From contig CAIVGN010000192.1 of the NCBI GenBank assembly GCA_903905455.1, positions 1 to 64,000 on the forward strand: a stretch of DNA of 64,000 bases. The letters run 5' to 3'. Below the pieces are notes generated by a model that saw nothing but the letters and a program-made list of their open reading frames with translations, had not been told where the DNA came from and searched no databases. The position numbers were made by a program, and so were the translations under genes. Positions 29,942-38,493 of this stretch are shown here, piece after piece (position 1 is the first letter of the stretch; each line of letters starts with the position of its first letter). The stretch is from an uncultured Archangium sp. (GTDB lineage: Bacteria > Myxococcota > Myxococcia > Myxococcales > Myxococcaceae).

Positions 29942-32530
29942 GTGGTCCGCGCTGCGCTGCTGCTCACCCTCCTCTCTACCGTGGCGTTCGCCCAGGCCGA
30001 CGCGGGCACCGGTGTGCTCACCCGGGCTCCCACGCTGGTGCGCCAGGTCGACCCGGTCTTTCCCCCCGAGCTGGTGGATGCGGGCATCGGCGGCGCCGTC
30101 ACCCTGGCGATCGACATCGGCGCCGACGGCGCGGTGCTCGAGGCGCGCGTGGCGCAGAGCGCAGGTGAGGCCTTCGACCAGGCCGCGCTGACCGCGGTGC
30201 GCCAGTTCGCCTTCACGCCCGCGGAGATCGACGGCGCGCCGGCCGCGGTGCGCATCGCCTTCACCTTGAACTTCGTCTACCGCGCCCCGCCCCCGGAGGA
30301 AGCGCAGGTCGATGCGGGCACGAAGGTGAACTTCAGCGGCCGGGTGGTGGAGCGCGGAACCAGAGACGCGGTGGGCGGCGCGCAGCTGGTGGTCGAGGGC
30401 CACGAGACCATCACCGCCGAAGACGGCACCTTCGAGTTCACCGACGTGCCCGAGGGCACCTGGCCGGTGGTGGTCGTCTCCAGCGACTACAACAAGTACG
30501 AGGTCACCGAGACCTTCAGCGCGGGCAAGCGCACGGTGGTCACCTACTTCATCCGCAAGAAGCTCTACGGCGCCTACGAGACGGTGGTGCGCGCGCCCAA
30601 GGAGCGCAAGGAGGTGGCGCAGGTCACCATCACCCAGGAGGAGATCAAGCTCATCCCCGGCACGGCGGGTGACGCCTTTCGCGTGGTGCAGAACCTGCCC
30701 GGCGTGGCCCGCGCGCCCTTCGGCATCGGGCTCCTCATCGTCCGCGGCGGCAAGGCGTGGGACACCAAGACCTACGTCGACGAGGTGCCGGTGCCGCAGC
30801 TCTTCCACTTCGGCGGACTCTTCTCGACCTACAACGCGAACCTCCTGGAGACGATCAACTTCCAGGCCGGCAACTTCAACGCCGACTACGGCCGCAGCAT
30901 CGGTGGCCTCATCACCGCCGAGGCGCGCACGCCGTCCAAGAAGGGCTTCCACGGCTACGTCGACGTGAACGTGGTGGACACCTCGGCGATGCTCGAGGGG
31001 CCGATCTCCGAGAGCTGGAGCTTCGCGGTCAGCGGGCGCCGCAGCTACATCGACGTGGTCTTGCCGGCGGTGCTCAAGCTCATCCCCAGGGCCGAAGACA
31101 CGGTGAGCTTCACGCTGGCGCCGCGCTACTACGACTACCAGGCGCGCCTCGAGTACCGGCCGAAGCACAGCAAGACGCGCTTCTTCGTCTCGTTCTTCGG
31201 CTCGTCGGACGCGCTGGTGCTCGCGCTGCCCAACCCCACCATCGACCCCGAAGGCCGCGGCACCTTCGGCACCTCGATTCTCTACAACCGGCTGATGGTG
31301 GGCCTCGACCTCAAGCTCTCGGAGCGCATCGACTTCCGCTCGCGCACCAGCATCGGCCTCGACGAGCTGAACTTCTCGCTGGGCGAAGACCTGTACGCCA
31401 AGGGCAAGCAATACCCGCTGCGCACGCGCGACCAGGTGATCATCGCCCTGCCGGAGATCCACGCCGAGCTGAGCACCGGCATCGACCTGGGGGTGATGCC
31501 CTACTCGGTCGAGGTGCAGTCACCGCCGCTGCCCAAGCTCAACCAGGTGCCCGACCCGTTCCAGTCGAAGTCGTTGGTGCTCACCAAGGAGTTCACGGTG
31601 CAGGCCGAGCCGGGGATCTTCGCGCAGCTGTTGTGGAAGCCGCTCGACACCCTGCGCGTCGTGGGCGGCGTGCGCGCCGACTACAACTCGCAGATGAACA
31701 AGGTATGGGCCGACCCGCGGCTCTCGGCCTTCTGGCAGCTGCACCCGAAGGTGGCGATCAAGGGGGGCGTGGGCATCTACCACCAGCCCCCCGACTACCG
31801 CACCGGCCAGCTCTCCCCGAAGCTCGGCAACCCCAACCTCGAGCCCGAGGGCGCGCGCCAGTTCATGCTCGGCGGCGAGGCCAACATCACCGACGCCATC
31901 AGCGTCGACCTGCAGCTCTATTACAAAGACCTCTTCAACCAGGCGCGGCAGACGCTCGGCGAGACCAGCGGCAACGTGAACCTGGACCAGGTCGACCTGC
32001 GTTACACGAGCGTCGGCCACGGGCGCAGCTACGGCGCGGAAGTGCTCCTGCGGCACAAGCTGACGAAGAACTTCTTCGGGTGGATCTCGTATTCGCTCTC
32101 GCGCGTGGAGCGCGACTTCTTCGCGGGCACCGTCTTCGGGCTCTCGCAGTTCGACCAGCCGCACAACCTGGTGGTGGTCGCCAGCTACAAGCTGCCCTTC
32201 GACTTCATCGTGGGCGCGAAGATCCGCTACACGTCGGGGCCGCTGACCCGCCCGGTCAACGCGGCGATCTACGACGCCAACGCCGACTACTTCTTTCCCA
32301 TCCAGAGCCAGCAGTACTCGCGGCGGCTGCCCGACTTCTTCCAGCTCGACGTGCGCATCGACAAGCGCTTCGTCTTCCGCGACTTCATGCTCGCCGCCTA
32401 CGTCGACATCCAGAACGTCACGTACCAAAAGAACGTCGAGGCGGTGCTCAACAACTACGACTACACGCAGGAGGCCTGGTTGACCGGTCTCCCCATTCTC
32501 CCGGTGCTCGGGCTGCGGGCGGAGTTCTGA
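29942..32530 (+). CDS. TonB-dependent receptor with N-terminal TonB-C-like domain
   Basis: The protein is 862 residues from GTG 29942. The signal peptide ends at about FAQA (19). Residues 35-115 match a TonB C-terminal domain (PVFPPELVDAGIGGAVTLAIDIGADG, FDQAALTAVRQFAFTPA). Residues 128-205 are a carboxypeptidase-regulatory-like beta-sandwich (FSGRVVERGTRDAVGGAQLVV). Residues 215-330 are the plug (IPGTAGDAFRVVQNLPGVAR, IVRGGKAWDTKTYVDEVPVP). The remainder is a 22-strand barrel with SNV-x-LDQVDLRYTSVGHGRSYGAEV and DFMLAAYVDIQNVT. It is an outer-membrane importer of an unknown ligand. The unusual part is the TonB-like domain on the receptor itself. A lipoprotein gene overlaps its stop. Confidence 0.9.
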   Translation: MVRAALLLTLLSTVAFAQADAGTGVLTRAPTLVRQVDPVFPPELVDAGIGGAVTLAIDIGADGAVLEARVAQSAGEAFDQAALTAVRQFAFTPAEIDGAPAAVRIAFTLNFVYRAPPPEEAQVDAGTKVNFSGRVVERGTRDAVGGAQLVVEGHETITAEDGTFEFTDVPEGTWPVVVVSSDYNKYEVTETFSAGKRTVVTYFIRKKLYGAYETVVRAPKERKEVAQVTITQEEIKLIPGTAGDAFRVVQNLPGVARAPFGIGLLIVRGGKAWDTKTYVDEVPVPQLFHFGGLFSTYNANLLETINFQAGNFNADYGRSIGGLITAEARTPSKKGFHGYVDVNVVDTSAMLEGPISESWSFAVSGRRSYIDVVLPAVLKLIPRAEDTVSFTLAPRYYDYQARLEYRPKHSKTRFFVSFFGSSDALVLALPNPTIDPEGRGTFGTSILYNRLMVGLDLKLSERIDFRSRTSIGLDELNFSLGEDLYAKGKQYPLRTRDQVIIALPEIHAELSTGIDLGVMPYSVEVQSPPLPKLNQVPDPFQSKSLVLTKEFTVQAEPGIFAQLLWKPLDTLRVVGGVRADYNSQMNKVWADPRLSAFWQLHPKVAIKGGVGIYHQPPDYRTGQLSPKLGNPNLEPEGARQFMLGGEANITDAISVDLQLYYKDLFNQARQTLGETSGNVNLDQVDLRYTSVGHGRSYGAEVLLRHKLTKNFFGWISYSLSRVERDFFAGTVFGLSQFDQPHNLVVVASYKLPFDFIVGAKIRYTSGPLTRPVNAAIYDANADYFFPIQSQQYSRRLPDFFQLDVRIDKRFVFRDFMLAAYVDIQNVTYQKNVEAVLNNYDYTQEAWLTGLPILPVLGLRAEF

Positions 32531-33711
32531 TGTCTTCACGCGCGCCCTTGCTCCTGTTGCTGGTGCTGACCGCCTGCGATCCCGGCTTCAAGCCCGAGTC
32601 CCTCGTCAGCGACCTGCGGCTCATCGGCATCAGCGCCGAACCCGCGAACGTGCGCCCCGGGGAGTCGACGCGGCTCACCCCGTTGGTGCTCGACCCTTCG
32701 CGGACCCTGCCCAGCACCGTGCTCTGGCTGGGCTGCGAGGCGGACCCGTTCAACCTGAACCGCAGCCCCTGCGCCAACCCGGCCGTGCTGCAGGACCCGT
32801 CGAGCCTCACCGGCGGCACCGGCACCCTGCCGCCCGGGGTGAGCGTCATCGGCTTCAATGATCGCGCGGCCTACTCCGTGCCCGCCGGGCTCTTCGACGT
32901 GCTCCCGGCTGACGACGCGCGCCGACAGACCGGCACCGTGGGCCAGGTCATCGCCTTCGCCGTCGCCGAGACCATCAACCCGCAGGCGCCCATGGAGGAG
33001 CTCACCGCCCTCTTCGAGCGCGTGCAGCGCAAGGAGGTGAAGTCGATCATCGCCCTCTTTCGCATCAACGTGTCCGAGTCGATGGTGCGCAACCAGAACC
33101 CCGCCGTCGACGCGCTGGTGGTCGCAGGCGAGCGCTGGCCCGCGGGCGCGAAGGTGCTGCTGCGCGAGAAGGAGCCGGTGACGCTGGACCTCATTGCGCC
33201 GGACTCGAGCTTCGAGACCTACGAGGCGACGACGCCGACCGGCCCGCAGACCAAGACCGAGCGCATCTTGTCCTCGTGGTACTCGACCGGCGGCCGCTTC
33301 AGCGTCATCGCCACCGCGCTCACCGAGGGCGTGAAGACCATCTTCACCGCGCCCGGCAGCGCCAGTGACCCGGTCAGCGAGAAGCGCACCGGCCTCATCT
33401 ACACCGTGCTGCGCGACACCCGTGGTGGCCAGGCGTGGCGGCAGTGGCCGTTCTTCGTGTGCGACGACGCGGCGGCGGCGCCGGTGGTGAGCAGCGTCGA
33501 CTGGCCTGCGAGCGCCAGCGATCCAGTGGTGGTGCATGGCAGTGAGCTCGCCTCGGTGGTCGACCTCGTCGTCGATGGCGCGGCGCTCGAGAACGGAGCC
33601 TTCAGCCCTTCGACCAACACCTGGCGCGGGTTTCTGCCGGCGGGCATCGCGGTCGGGGTGAAGCGCGGCGTGGTGCACACCAGCGCGTGCACCCGCGTGG
33701 CGTTGCCGTAG
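32530..33711 (+). CDS. Lipoprotein coupled to the TonB-dependent receptor
   Basis: The protein is 393 residues. Its ATG overlaps the receptor stop (TGATG), so the two are translationally coupled. The lipoprotein signal ends LLVLTAC (Cys17). The rest is beta-rich, with Ig-like stretches such as RLIGISAEPANVRPGESTRL near the N-terminus and an IPT/TIG-like DPVVVHGSELASVVDLVVDG near the C-terminus. I do not recognise a named family. By context it is a surface or periplasmic accessory of the importer, in the manner of SusD-like partners but not homologous to them by anything I can see. Confidence 0.72.
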   Translation: MSSRAPLLLLLVLTACDPGFKPESLVSDLRLIGISAEPANVRPGESTRLTPLVLDPSRTLPSTVLWLGCEADPFNLNRSPCANPAVLQDPSSLTGGTGTLPPGVSVIGFNDRAAYSVPAGLFDVLPADDARRQTGTVGQVIAFAVAETINPQAPMEELTALFERVQRKEVKSIIALFRINVSESMVRNQNPAVDALVVAGERWPAGAKVLLREKEPVTLDLIAPDSSFETYEATTPTGPQTKTERILSSWYSTGGRFSVIATALTEGVKTIFTAPGSASDPVSEKRTGLIYTVLRDTRGGQAWRQWPFFVCDDAAAAPVVSSVDWPASASDPVVVHGSELASVVDLVVDGAALENGAFSPSTNTWRGFLPAGIAVGVKRGVVHTSACTRVALP

Positions 33712-33717
33712 ACGGCG

Positions 33718-33927
33718 TCAGAGTTCGCGCGACGCGGATCGAAACGACAGCCACAGCGCGAAGCAGACCGCCGCCATCGACAGGCCCCCGCACGTGCCGA
33801 GGTAGAAGAAGATCGCCCCCGGGCCATCGCTCTTGCCACCGGTGACTACGAGCAGCCCCACGCTGCCCAGCCCCACCACCAGGAAGAACAGCATCGCCAG
33901 CAGGGCCAGGATTCGCAGCACGATCAT
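33718..33927 (-). CDS. Small membrane protein, two helices
   Basis: The protein is 69 residues with two hydrophobic helices (IVLRILALLAMLFFLVVGLG and GAIFFYLGTCGGLSMAAVCFALWL), separated by a short Lys/Ser/Asp loop, and a basic C-terminus (RSASREL). No homologue recognised. It starts at ATG 33927 and is convergent with the lipoprotein gene (6 bases between stops). It is clearly coding by composition but small. Confidence 0.55.
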   Translation of the reverse strand: MIVLRILALLAMLFFLVVGLGSVGLLVVTGGKSDGPGAIFFYLGTCGGLSMAAVCFALWLSFRSASREL

Positions 33928-34001
33928 CTCAGGCGGTCCCCGGTGAGTTCATGCGCGAGAGCATCGCCTGCCCTCGCCATGAAACAAGCACGGCGTCGCC
34001 C

Positions 34002-36110
34002 TCAGGGCATCGGCTCGAGCAGCATCAGCACCTGCCCGCGCTGCGCACCGAATGCGTTCGCGCCGCAGTCGGTGCGCCCCCGAATCGTGAAGGCGTGCGC
34101 ACCCGGCTGCAGGGACCAGATCGACGTGTGGTTGATGCCGCGGTGGTGGTCCTGGAAGGTGTTGCTCCCGCCGAAGCGCATGCCGTTGGAGAGCTCCGCC
34201 GACGCGCCGTCGAAGTACACCGCGTAGAAGCCCGCCTGCCCGTTGCACCCCAGCGCCGAGCGGAACGTGTCCGAATAGGTGAGCTTGTAGTGGCCCGCGG
34301 TCGCGACGTTCACCGTCAGCGCACGGCCCGGCACCTGGGCATACGAGGTGTTGGTGAGGTCACCGGAACTCGACGGCGCATTGATGAAGGTGAAGTTCGC
34401 CGGGTCGCGCTCTTCGATGAGCAACATCGAGTGCTCGGTCGTTCCCCCCAGGGACGCCTGGCCTCCGAGGGCCGAGAGCCACACCGTGAAGACATGTGGC
34501 CCCACGGGTACGCCCGCGAGCACGCAGGTCATCACGAAGGGAGCGCTGTATTCGTTGAGGTCGCCGCCCTGCGCGTCGGACGTCATCAGCGAGCAACTGG
34601 TGTCGACGCCGTCCATCCGCACCCGCACGTGCCCTTCACCGCCGAGGCCATTGGTGGCCCGCAACGAATCGGACAGCGTCACCTTGAGCAGCGTGGCCGC
34701 GCCTTGCTTCACATAGGTCACGGTGCGCATCGCCGCCTGCGCGGGCGTGGGGCTGGCCACCAGCGTCTCGTCGCTCGTGGCGGTGTAGGCGAAGCGTCCG
34801 TCGTTGAGTTCCTCGACGACGGTCTGCGCGTCGAGCGAGTTCCAGCCCACGTAGGCCGTGCCCATGTTCCCCACCACGAAGGTCTCGAACTCGTACAACC
34901 CCGCCCTCAGGCCGGGCAACACGCAGACCATGGCCAGCGGGTAGTAGATCTCGTTGGCCGTGTTGCTGCCGTTGCGGGAGGACACGCCGGTCGCGCAATT
35001 GAGCCAAGCGCCGTTCACCAGCACCGAATAGGTGCCCGAGGTGGCGCCCGTCGCGCCGTGCCCGAAGCGCACGTTGTCGGTGACGGTGATCTTCAAATAG
35101 GTCTCGTTGCGCTGCTTGAAGAGCGTCGCCTTGCGCCGCGCCGACTGCCACGTGCCCGGCGCCACCTCGCCGCTGTCGAGCTGCTTGAGGAAGGACGCCG
35201 TCCACCCGGTGTCGAAGTAGTGCGGTGGGTCGCAGAGATAGTTCGTCGCCGTCACCTCGTTGGCGTCGAGCAGGCCGTCGCGATCGAGGTCGAGGCCCGT
35301 GCGCAGCAGCACCCCACCGAAGGCGCAGTTCACTCCCACCGGCTCGGGCACCTGGCTCACCAGGCTCTGCTCTCCGGCGGCGCCATCGCAGACGTAGGCC
35401 GTCTGTTGCACCTCGGCCGCGCCGAGCTGGCCATCTCCGTCCGAGTCCACGCCCGAGCGCACCATCCGCCCCCCGGCGCGGCAGTTGGTGCCCGCCGGCT
35501 CGACGTCGACACGCACCACGGAGACCGTGCCCATCGGTCCCGAGAGCCCCGTGCTACCGCTCTGCCCGTTGCACAGGTACCGCGTGGAGGTCACCTCGGT
35601 CGGCGCGAGTTCCCCGTCGGAGTTCAAGTCGAGGCCCAGCTGGAGCATCAGGCCACCGGCGGTGCAGTTGGTGCCCGAAGGCTCGGGGACGGTGGTGCTG
35701 AGCATCGCGACCCCCACGCCGGCGTCTCCCGCGAGCCCATCGCAGAGGTGGGCCGTCGAGGCGACTTCGTCGGCGTCGAGCGCGCCGTTGCCGTTGGCGT
35801 CGAGCCCGCTGCGGATGATCAGCCCGCTCACCGTGCACGGCGCGCCCATGACGGGAGTCGAGGTGACCAGCGCCCGGCTCGTCGTGCCTCCGCAGACGTA
35901 GTCGGCCTGCTTGATCTCGGCCGGGTCGAGGACTCCATTGTGGTTGGCGTCGGGGCCCGTTTCGATGCGCGTCCCGCCCGTGGGGCAGTGCGCTCCGGCG
36001 GCCTCCGGGGTCAGCGCCACCAGGGGGCTCACGCCGTCCTCGCCCTTCGTCCCCGCACAACCCATCGAGACCACGACGATCCACATCCACGCCCGCGTCG
36101 TTCCGCACAT
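34002..36110 (-). CDS. Lipoprotein with five DUF7151-like EF-hand-type repeats
   Basis: The protein is 702 residues. ATG 36110 has GGAGG at 6 bases. The lipoprotein signal ends VSMGC (Cys18). Residues about 38-290 contain five repeats of about 45 residues, each with a Cys, GG, then (G)(L/P)DxNxxGxLDxxE(V/I)xxTxYxC. Each repeat has the Asp-x-Asn-x-Asn/Asp-Gly calcium-loop look of dockerin or EF-hand motifs plus a disulphide pair. The C-terminal 400 residues are beta-rich with three similar segments (YVGWNSLDAQTVVEELNDG, SLGGTTEHSMLLIEERDPA). Probably a calcium-binding surface protein. A sigma-54-like site lies at 36183. Confidence 0.78.
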   Translation of the reverse strand: MCGTTRAWMWIVVVSMGCAGTKGEDGVSPLVALTPEAAGAHCPTGGTRIETGPDANHNGVLDPAEIKQADYVCGGTTSRALVTSTPVMGAPCTVSGLIIRSGLDANGNGALDADEVASTAHLCDGLAGDAGVGVAMLSTTVPEPSGTNCTAGGLMLQLGLDLNSDGELAPTEVTSTRYLCNGQSGSTGLSGPMGTVSVVRVDVEPAGTNCRAGGRMVRSGVDSDGDGQLGAAEVQQTAYVCDGAAGEQSLVSQVPEPVGVNCAFGGVLLRTGLDLDRDGLLDANEVTATNYLCDPPHYFDTGWTASFLKQLDSGEVAPGTWQSARRKATLFKQRNETYLKITVTDNVRFGHGATGATSGTYSVLVNGAWLNCATGVSSRNGSNTANEIYYPLAMVCVLPGLRAGLYEFETFVVGNMGTAYVGWNSLDAQTVVEELNDGRFAYTATSDETLVASPTPAQAAMRTVTYVKQGAATLLKVTLSDSLRATNGLGGEGHVRVRMDGVDTSCSLMTSDAQGGDLNEYSAPFVMTCVLAGVPVGPHVFTVWLSALGGQASLGGTTEHSMLLIEERDPANFTFINAPSSSGDLTNTSYAQVPGRALTVNVATAGHYKLTYSDTFRSALGCNGQAGFYAVYFDGASAELSNGMRFGGSNTFQDHHRGINHTSIWSLQPGAHAFTIRGRTDCGANAFGAQRGQVLMLLEPMP

Positions 36111-36167
36111 ACCGACCTCCCCCAACTCAAGCGCCACTGGCCCACTCCGACCCCGGCCCAGATTGCT

Positions 36168-36183
36168 TGCAAGGCGGGCTCCA
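36168..36183 (-). promoter_or_regulatory. Candidate sigma-54 promoter of the DUF7151 lipoprotein gene
   Basis: Minus strand 36183-36168 reads TGGAGCCCGCCTTGCA: correct GG-N10-GC and a perfect TTGCA -12, but a weaker -24. The predicted start is 36157, giving a 47-base leader. The nearby inverted repeat TGGTTC-C-GAGCCA (36235-36247, one mismatch) is centred 84 bp upstream but is a different sequence from the island palindrome. Confidence 0.4.
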
Positions 36184-36373
36184 ACCCGACGGGAATGGTG
36201 GCACCGCTGCGAGGGAGCTGAATCTGCGCCCGGCTGGTTCCGAGCCACTACGTGGGTGGACGCAGAGATCGCGCGCCTGGGGTCCTCCCGGTTCTTCACG
36301 GGGGTGGCGTCGCTGGTGGGCGCGAGACTTCGTCGCGGTAGTCGAACCAAACGCGGCGTGGCATGAGTCGTTC

Positions 36374-37315
36374 GTGCTCGGTCGGTCGGTCGGAGTGTTC
36401 GGCGTTCTGGTCCTGCTCGCGCTCGCGAGTCCCGCGTGGGCCGTGTGCAACGGCGCCGCGTGTTGCCTCCCGAACACCGACTGCAGCTGCAGCCCTTCGA
36501 GTTGCTCGTGCTCCGGCCTCGGAACCTGCGCCCTGACCTGCGACGGGGCCTGCACCACGACCTGCGACTCGGACTGCACCATCGACGCGGGCACCGCCGC
36601 GGTCACCTTCTCGTGCCCGACCCAGGGGCTGTGCGTCGGCTCGCTCGGCCCCGCCTCGACTGCCGTCTGCGATGGACAGGCGGACTGCCACCTCTCGCTG
36701 GGCGCGGGCGCGTCGGCGACGTGCCTCGCACAGTCAATCTGCGCGCTCTCGCTCGCGGACGGAGCTTCGGTCTCTTGCACCGGCCTCGCTGACTGCAGCA
36801 TCAACTGCTCCGGCCGCTGCGCGATGACCTGCAGCGGAGGGCTGACGACGTGCGGCCTGACCTGCGGCTCGCTCGCACGCACCACCTGTGGCGGCGGACG
36901 CACCGTGTGCGGTGCATGCGACGGGGGGACCGGGCTCAGCGACGGCGGCACCATCAGCGACGGTGGCACCATCAGCGACGGCGGCACCATCAGCGACGGT
37001 GGCACCATCAGCGACGGTGGCACCATCAGCGACGGCGGCACCATCAGCGACGGTGGCACCACCAGCGACGGCGGCACCACCAGCGACGGTGGCACCTCCA
37101 GCGACGGCGGCACCTCCAGCGACGCGGGCACCACCCGCGACGGCGGCATGGAAGACGGGGGCTCACCGGGTGACCAACCCGAGCTCCGCGATCTCACCGT
37201 GGGGTGCGGTTGCGCCAGCGCTTCGCCCCTCCCGTGGTGGGCGTTCGCTGCGGTCGCGCTGCGGCGCAGCACACGTCGTCGTGGCGATTGCCTCGCCCCG
37301 CGCCGCGGTGTGTAA
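36374..37315 (+). CDS. Secreted Cys-rich MYXO-CTERM protein
   Basis: The protein is 313 residues. GTG 36374 is chosen because it gives a compact signal peptide ending PAWA; the frame is open further upstream but without a signal-like start. Residues 25-185 hold about 40 Cys in short disulphide-like spacing (TCDGACTTTCDSDCTID). A Ser/Asp/Gly/Gly/Thr tandem repeat follows (about 188-258). The C-terminus has GCGCASASPLPWWAFAAVA and RRSTRRR, a MYXO-CTERM sorting signal (Cys-containing motif, hydrophobic helix, Arg cluster). It is a surface protein of unknown function. Confidence 0.75.
   Translation: MLGRSVGVFGVLVLLALASPAWAVCNGAACCLPNTDCSCSPSSCSCSGLGTCALTCDGACTTTCDSDCTIDAGTAAVTFSCPTQGLCVGSLGPASTAVCDGQADCHLSLGAGASATCLAQSICALSLADGASVSCTGLADCSINCSGRCAMTCSGGLTTCGLTCGSLARTTCGGGRTVCGACDGGTGLSDGGTISDGGTISDGGTISDGGTISDGGTISDGGTISDGGTTSDGGTTSDGGTSSDGGTSSDAGTTRDGGMEDGGSPGDQPELRDLTVGCGCASASPLPWWAFAAVALRRSTRRRGDCLAPRRGV
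36935..37147 (+). repeat. 18-bp coding tandem repeat (TISDGG)
   Basis: One partial and eleven full 18-base units encode SDGG, six TISDGG, two TTSDGG, one TSSDGG, TSSDAG and TTRDGG. It forms a flexible stalk between the Cys-rich domain and the C-terminal anchor. Unit divergence increases toward the 3' end, as expected from slippage-driven growth at the 5' side. Confidence 0.88.
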
Positions 37316-37349
37316 CCCGCTCCGACTTCTTCCCCTTCTGGAGAACCCC

Positions 37350-38492
37350 ATGAAGCGCCTGATCCGCGTCACCTCGATGCTCGCCTTCGCCGGTTGCGCC
37401 ACCACCGCCAGCACCACCGCGGTGCCCGCCAAGAAGGCCGCCGAGCCGCAGAAGCTCGCCATCACCAACGTCATCCCCTTCGACCTCGCCGCCTGTGGCC
37501 CGCGCACCCTGGCGCTCGCGCCGCTCACCGGTGACGCGCTCAGCGGCGCCATGTTGTCGCTCAACCCCGCGCTCCAGGAGTGCTTCGTCGACACCACCGC
37601 GCGCGAGGGCCAGGCCTTCGACCTCCAGGCGAAGCTCACCGTCGCCGAGACCGGGTTGAGCATCGAGCTCATCGGCACCGGCGCCAGCGCGAAGGGCAAG
37701 GCGTGCGTCGAGGCGACCTTCAAGAAGCTTGCGTTGCCCACGCTCCCCGCCGGCAGCAAGCCCGTCGTCGCCCAGACCCCGGTGCCGCTCGGCGCGCAGA
37801 CGGTGAAGTTCGGCGACAACGCCGCCAACGACATCGCCGGCACGCTGCGCCTCGCCCAGCCCTCATGGTGTCCCTGCTACGCGCCGCTCGCCGCCAAGGC
37901 CCCCCCGGCGCTCGCCGTGGACGTCGAGGTCGCCGAGGGCGGCGCCGTCAAGGTCGCCTTCGCCACCAGCGACACGCTGACTGCGTGCCTGACGGAGCAC
38001 ATGCAGGCGCTCGAGTTGGGCACCACGGCGACGAAGCTCGGGTGGCCGCTGCTGCTCGACAACAGCTACGCCACCGAGGTCGACGCCTCGGCCCCGGCGG
38101 CGCTGCGCTTTCAACAGCTCGAGGGCATGCGCGCCCAGCGCACCGCCGACGTGCTCATCGCCGCGGGCCAGCGCACGGCGGCGGCCCTCGCGTTCGACGA
38201 CCTCGCCGGCAAGTACAAGAAGAAGCCGGCCAAGGGCCTGCTCGAGGAGCTACAGAAGAAGTGCGCCGACGTCGCCGCCGGTGACGACGCCCAGGCCGCC
38301 GCGGTGAAGGGCCTCGTGGCGGTGCTCGAAGACGCGCAGAAGCTGGTGCTCGCCGAGAAGACGAAGGACCCCCAGTGGGCCGCCGTCGAGCCGCAGCTCG
38401 CCCAGCAGCTGACCTCGTCCACCGCCGAGGTGGTGCGCGTCGAGGGGCAGAAGAAGAACGACCTCAACGCCTGCCCCAAGGCCAAGTACTGA
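37350..38492 (+). CDS. Uncharacterised lipoprotein
   Basis: The protein is 380 residues. ATG 37350 follows a GGAGA ribosome-binding site. The lipoprotein signal ends LAFAGC (Cys16). The mature part has two mixed alpha/beta segments (about 55-110 and 155-205), each beginning with ACGPR or WCPCY and covering similar PxxLAVDVEVAEGG-type strands, then a helical C-terminal region. The internal similarity suggests a duplicated energy-transducer-like or AgmX/PglI C-terminal-like fold, but this is only pattern resemblance. It precedes the XdhC-type gene by one base, so the two are co-transcribed. Confidence 0.65.
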   Translation: MKRLIRVTSMLAFAGCATTASTTAVPAKKAAEPQKLAITNVIPFDLAACGPRTLALAPLTGDALSGAMLSLNPALQECFVDTTAREGQAFDLQAKLTVAETGLSIELIGTGASAKGKACVEATFKKLALPTLPAGSKPVVAQTPVPLGAQTVKFGDNAANDIAGTLRLAQPSWCPCYAPLAAKAPPALAVDVEVAEGGAVKVAFATSDTLTACLTEHMQALELGTTATKLGWPLLLDNSYATEVDASAPAALRFQQLEGMRAQRTADVLIAAGQRTAAALAFDDLAGKYKKKPAKGLLEELQKKCADVAAGDDAQAAAVKGLVAVLEDAQKLVLAEKTKDPQWAAVEPQLAQQLTSSTAEVVRVEGQKKNDLNACPKAKY

Positions 38493-38493
38493 C

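Noticed and set aside
36935-37147. CRISPR-like regular repeats
   Set aside because: Contiguous in-frame coding units with no unique spacers.
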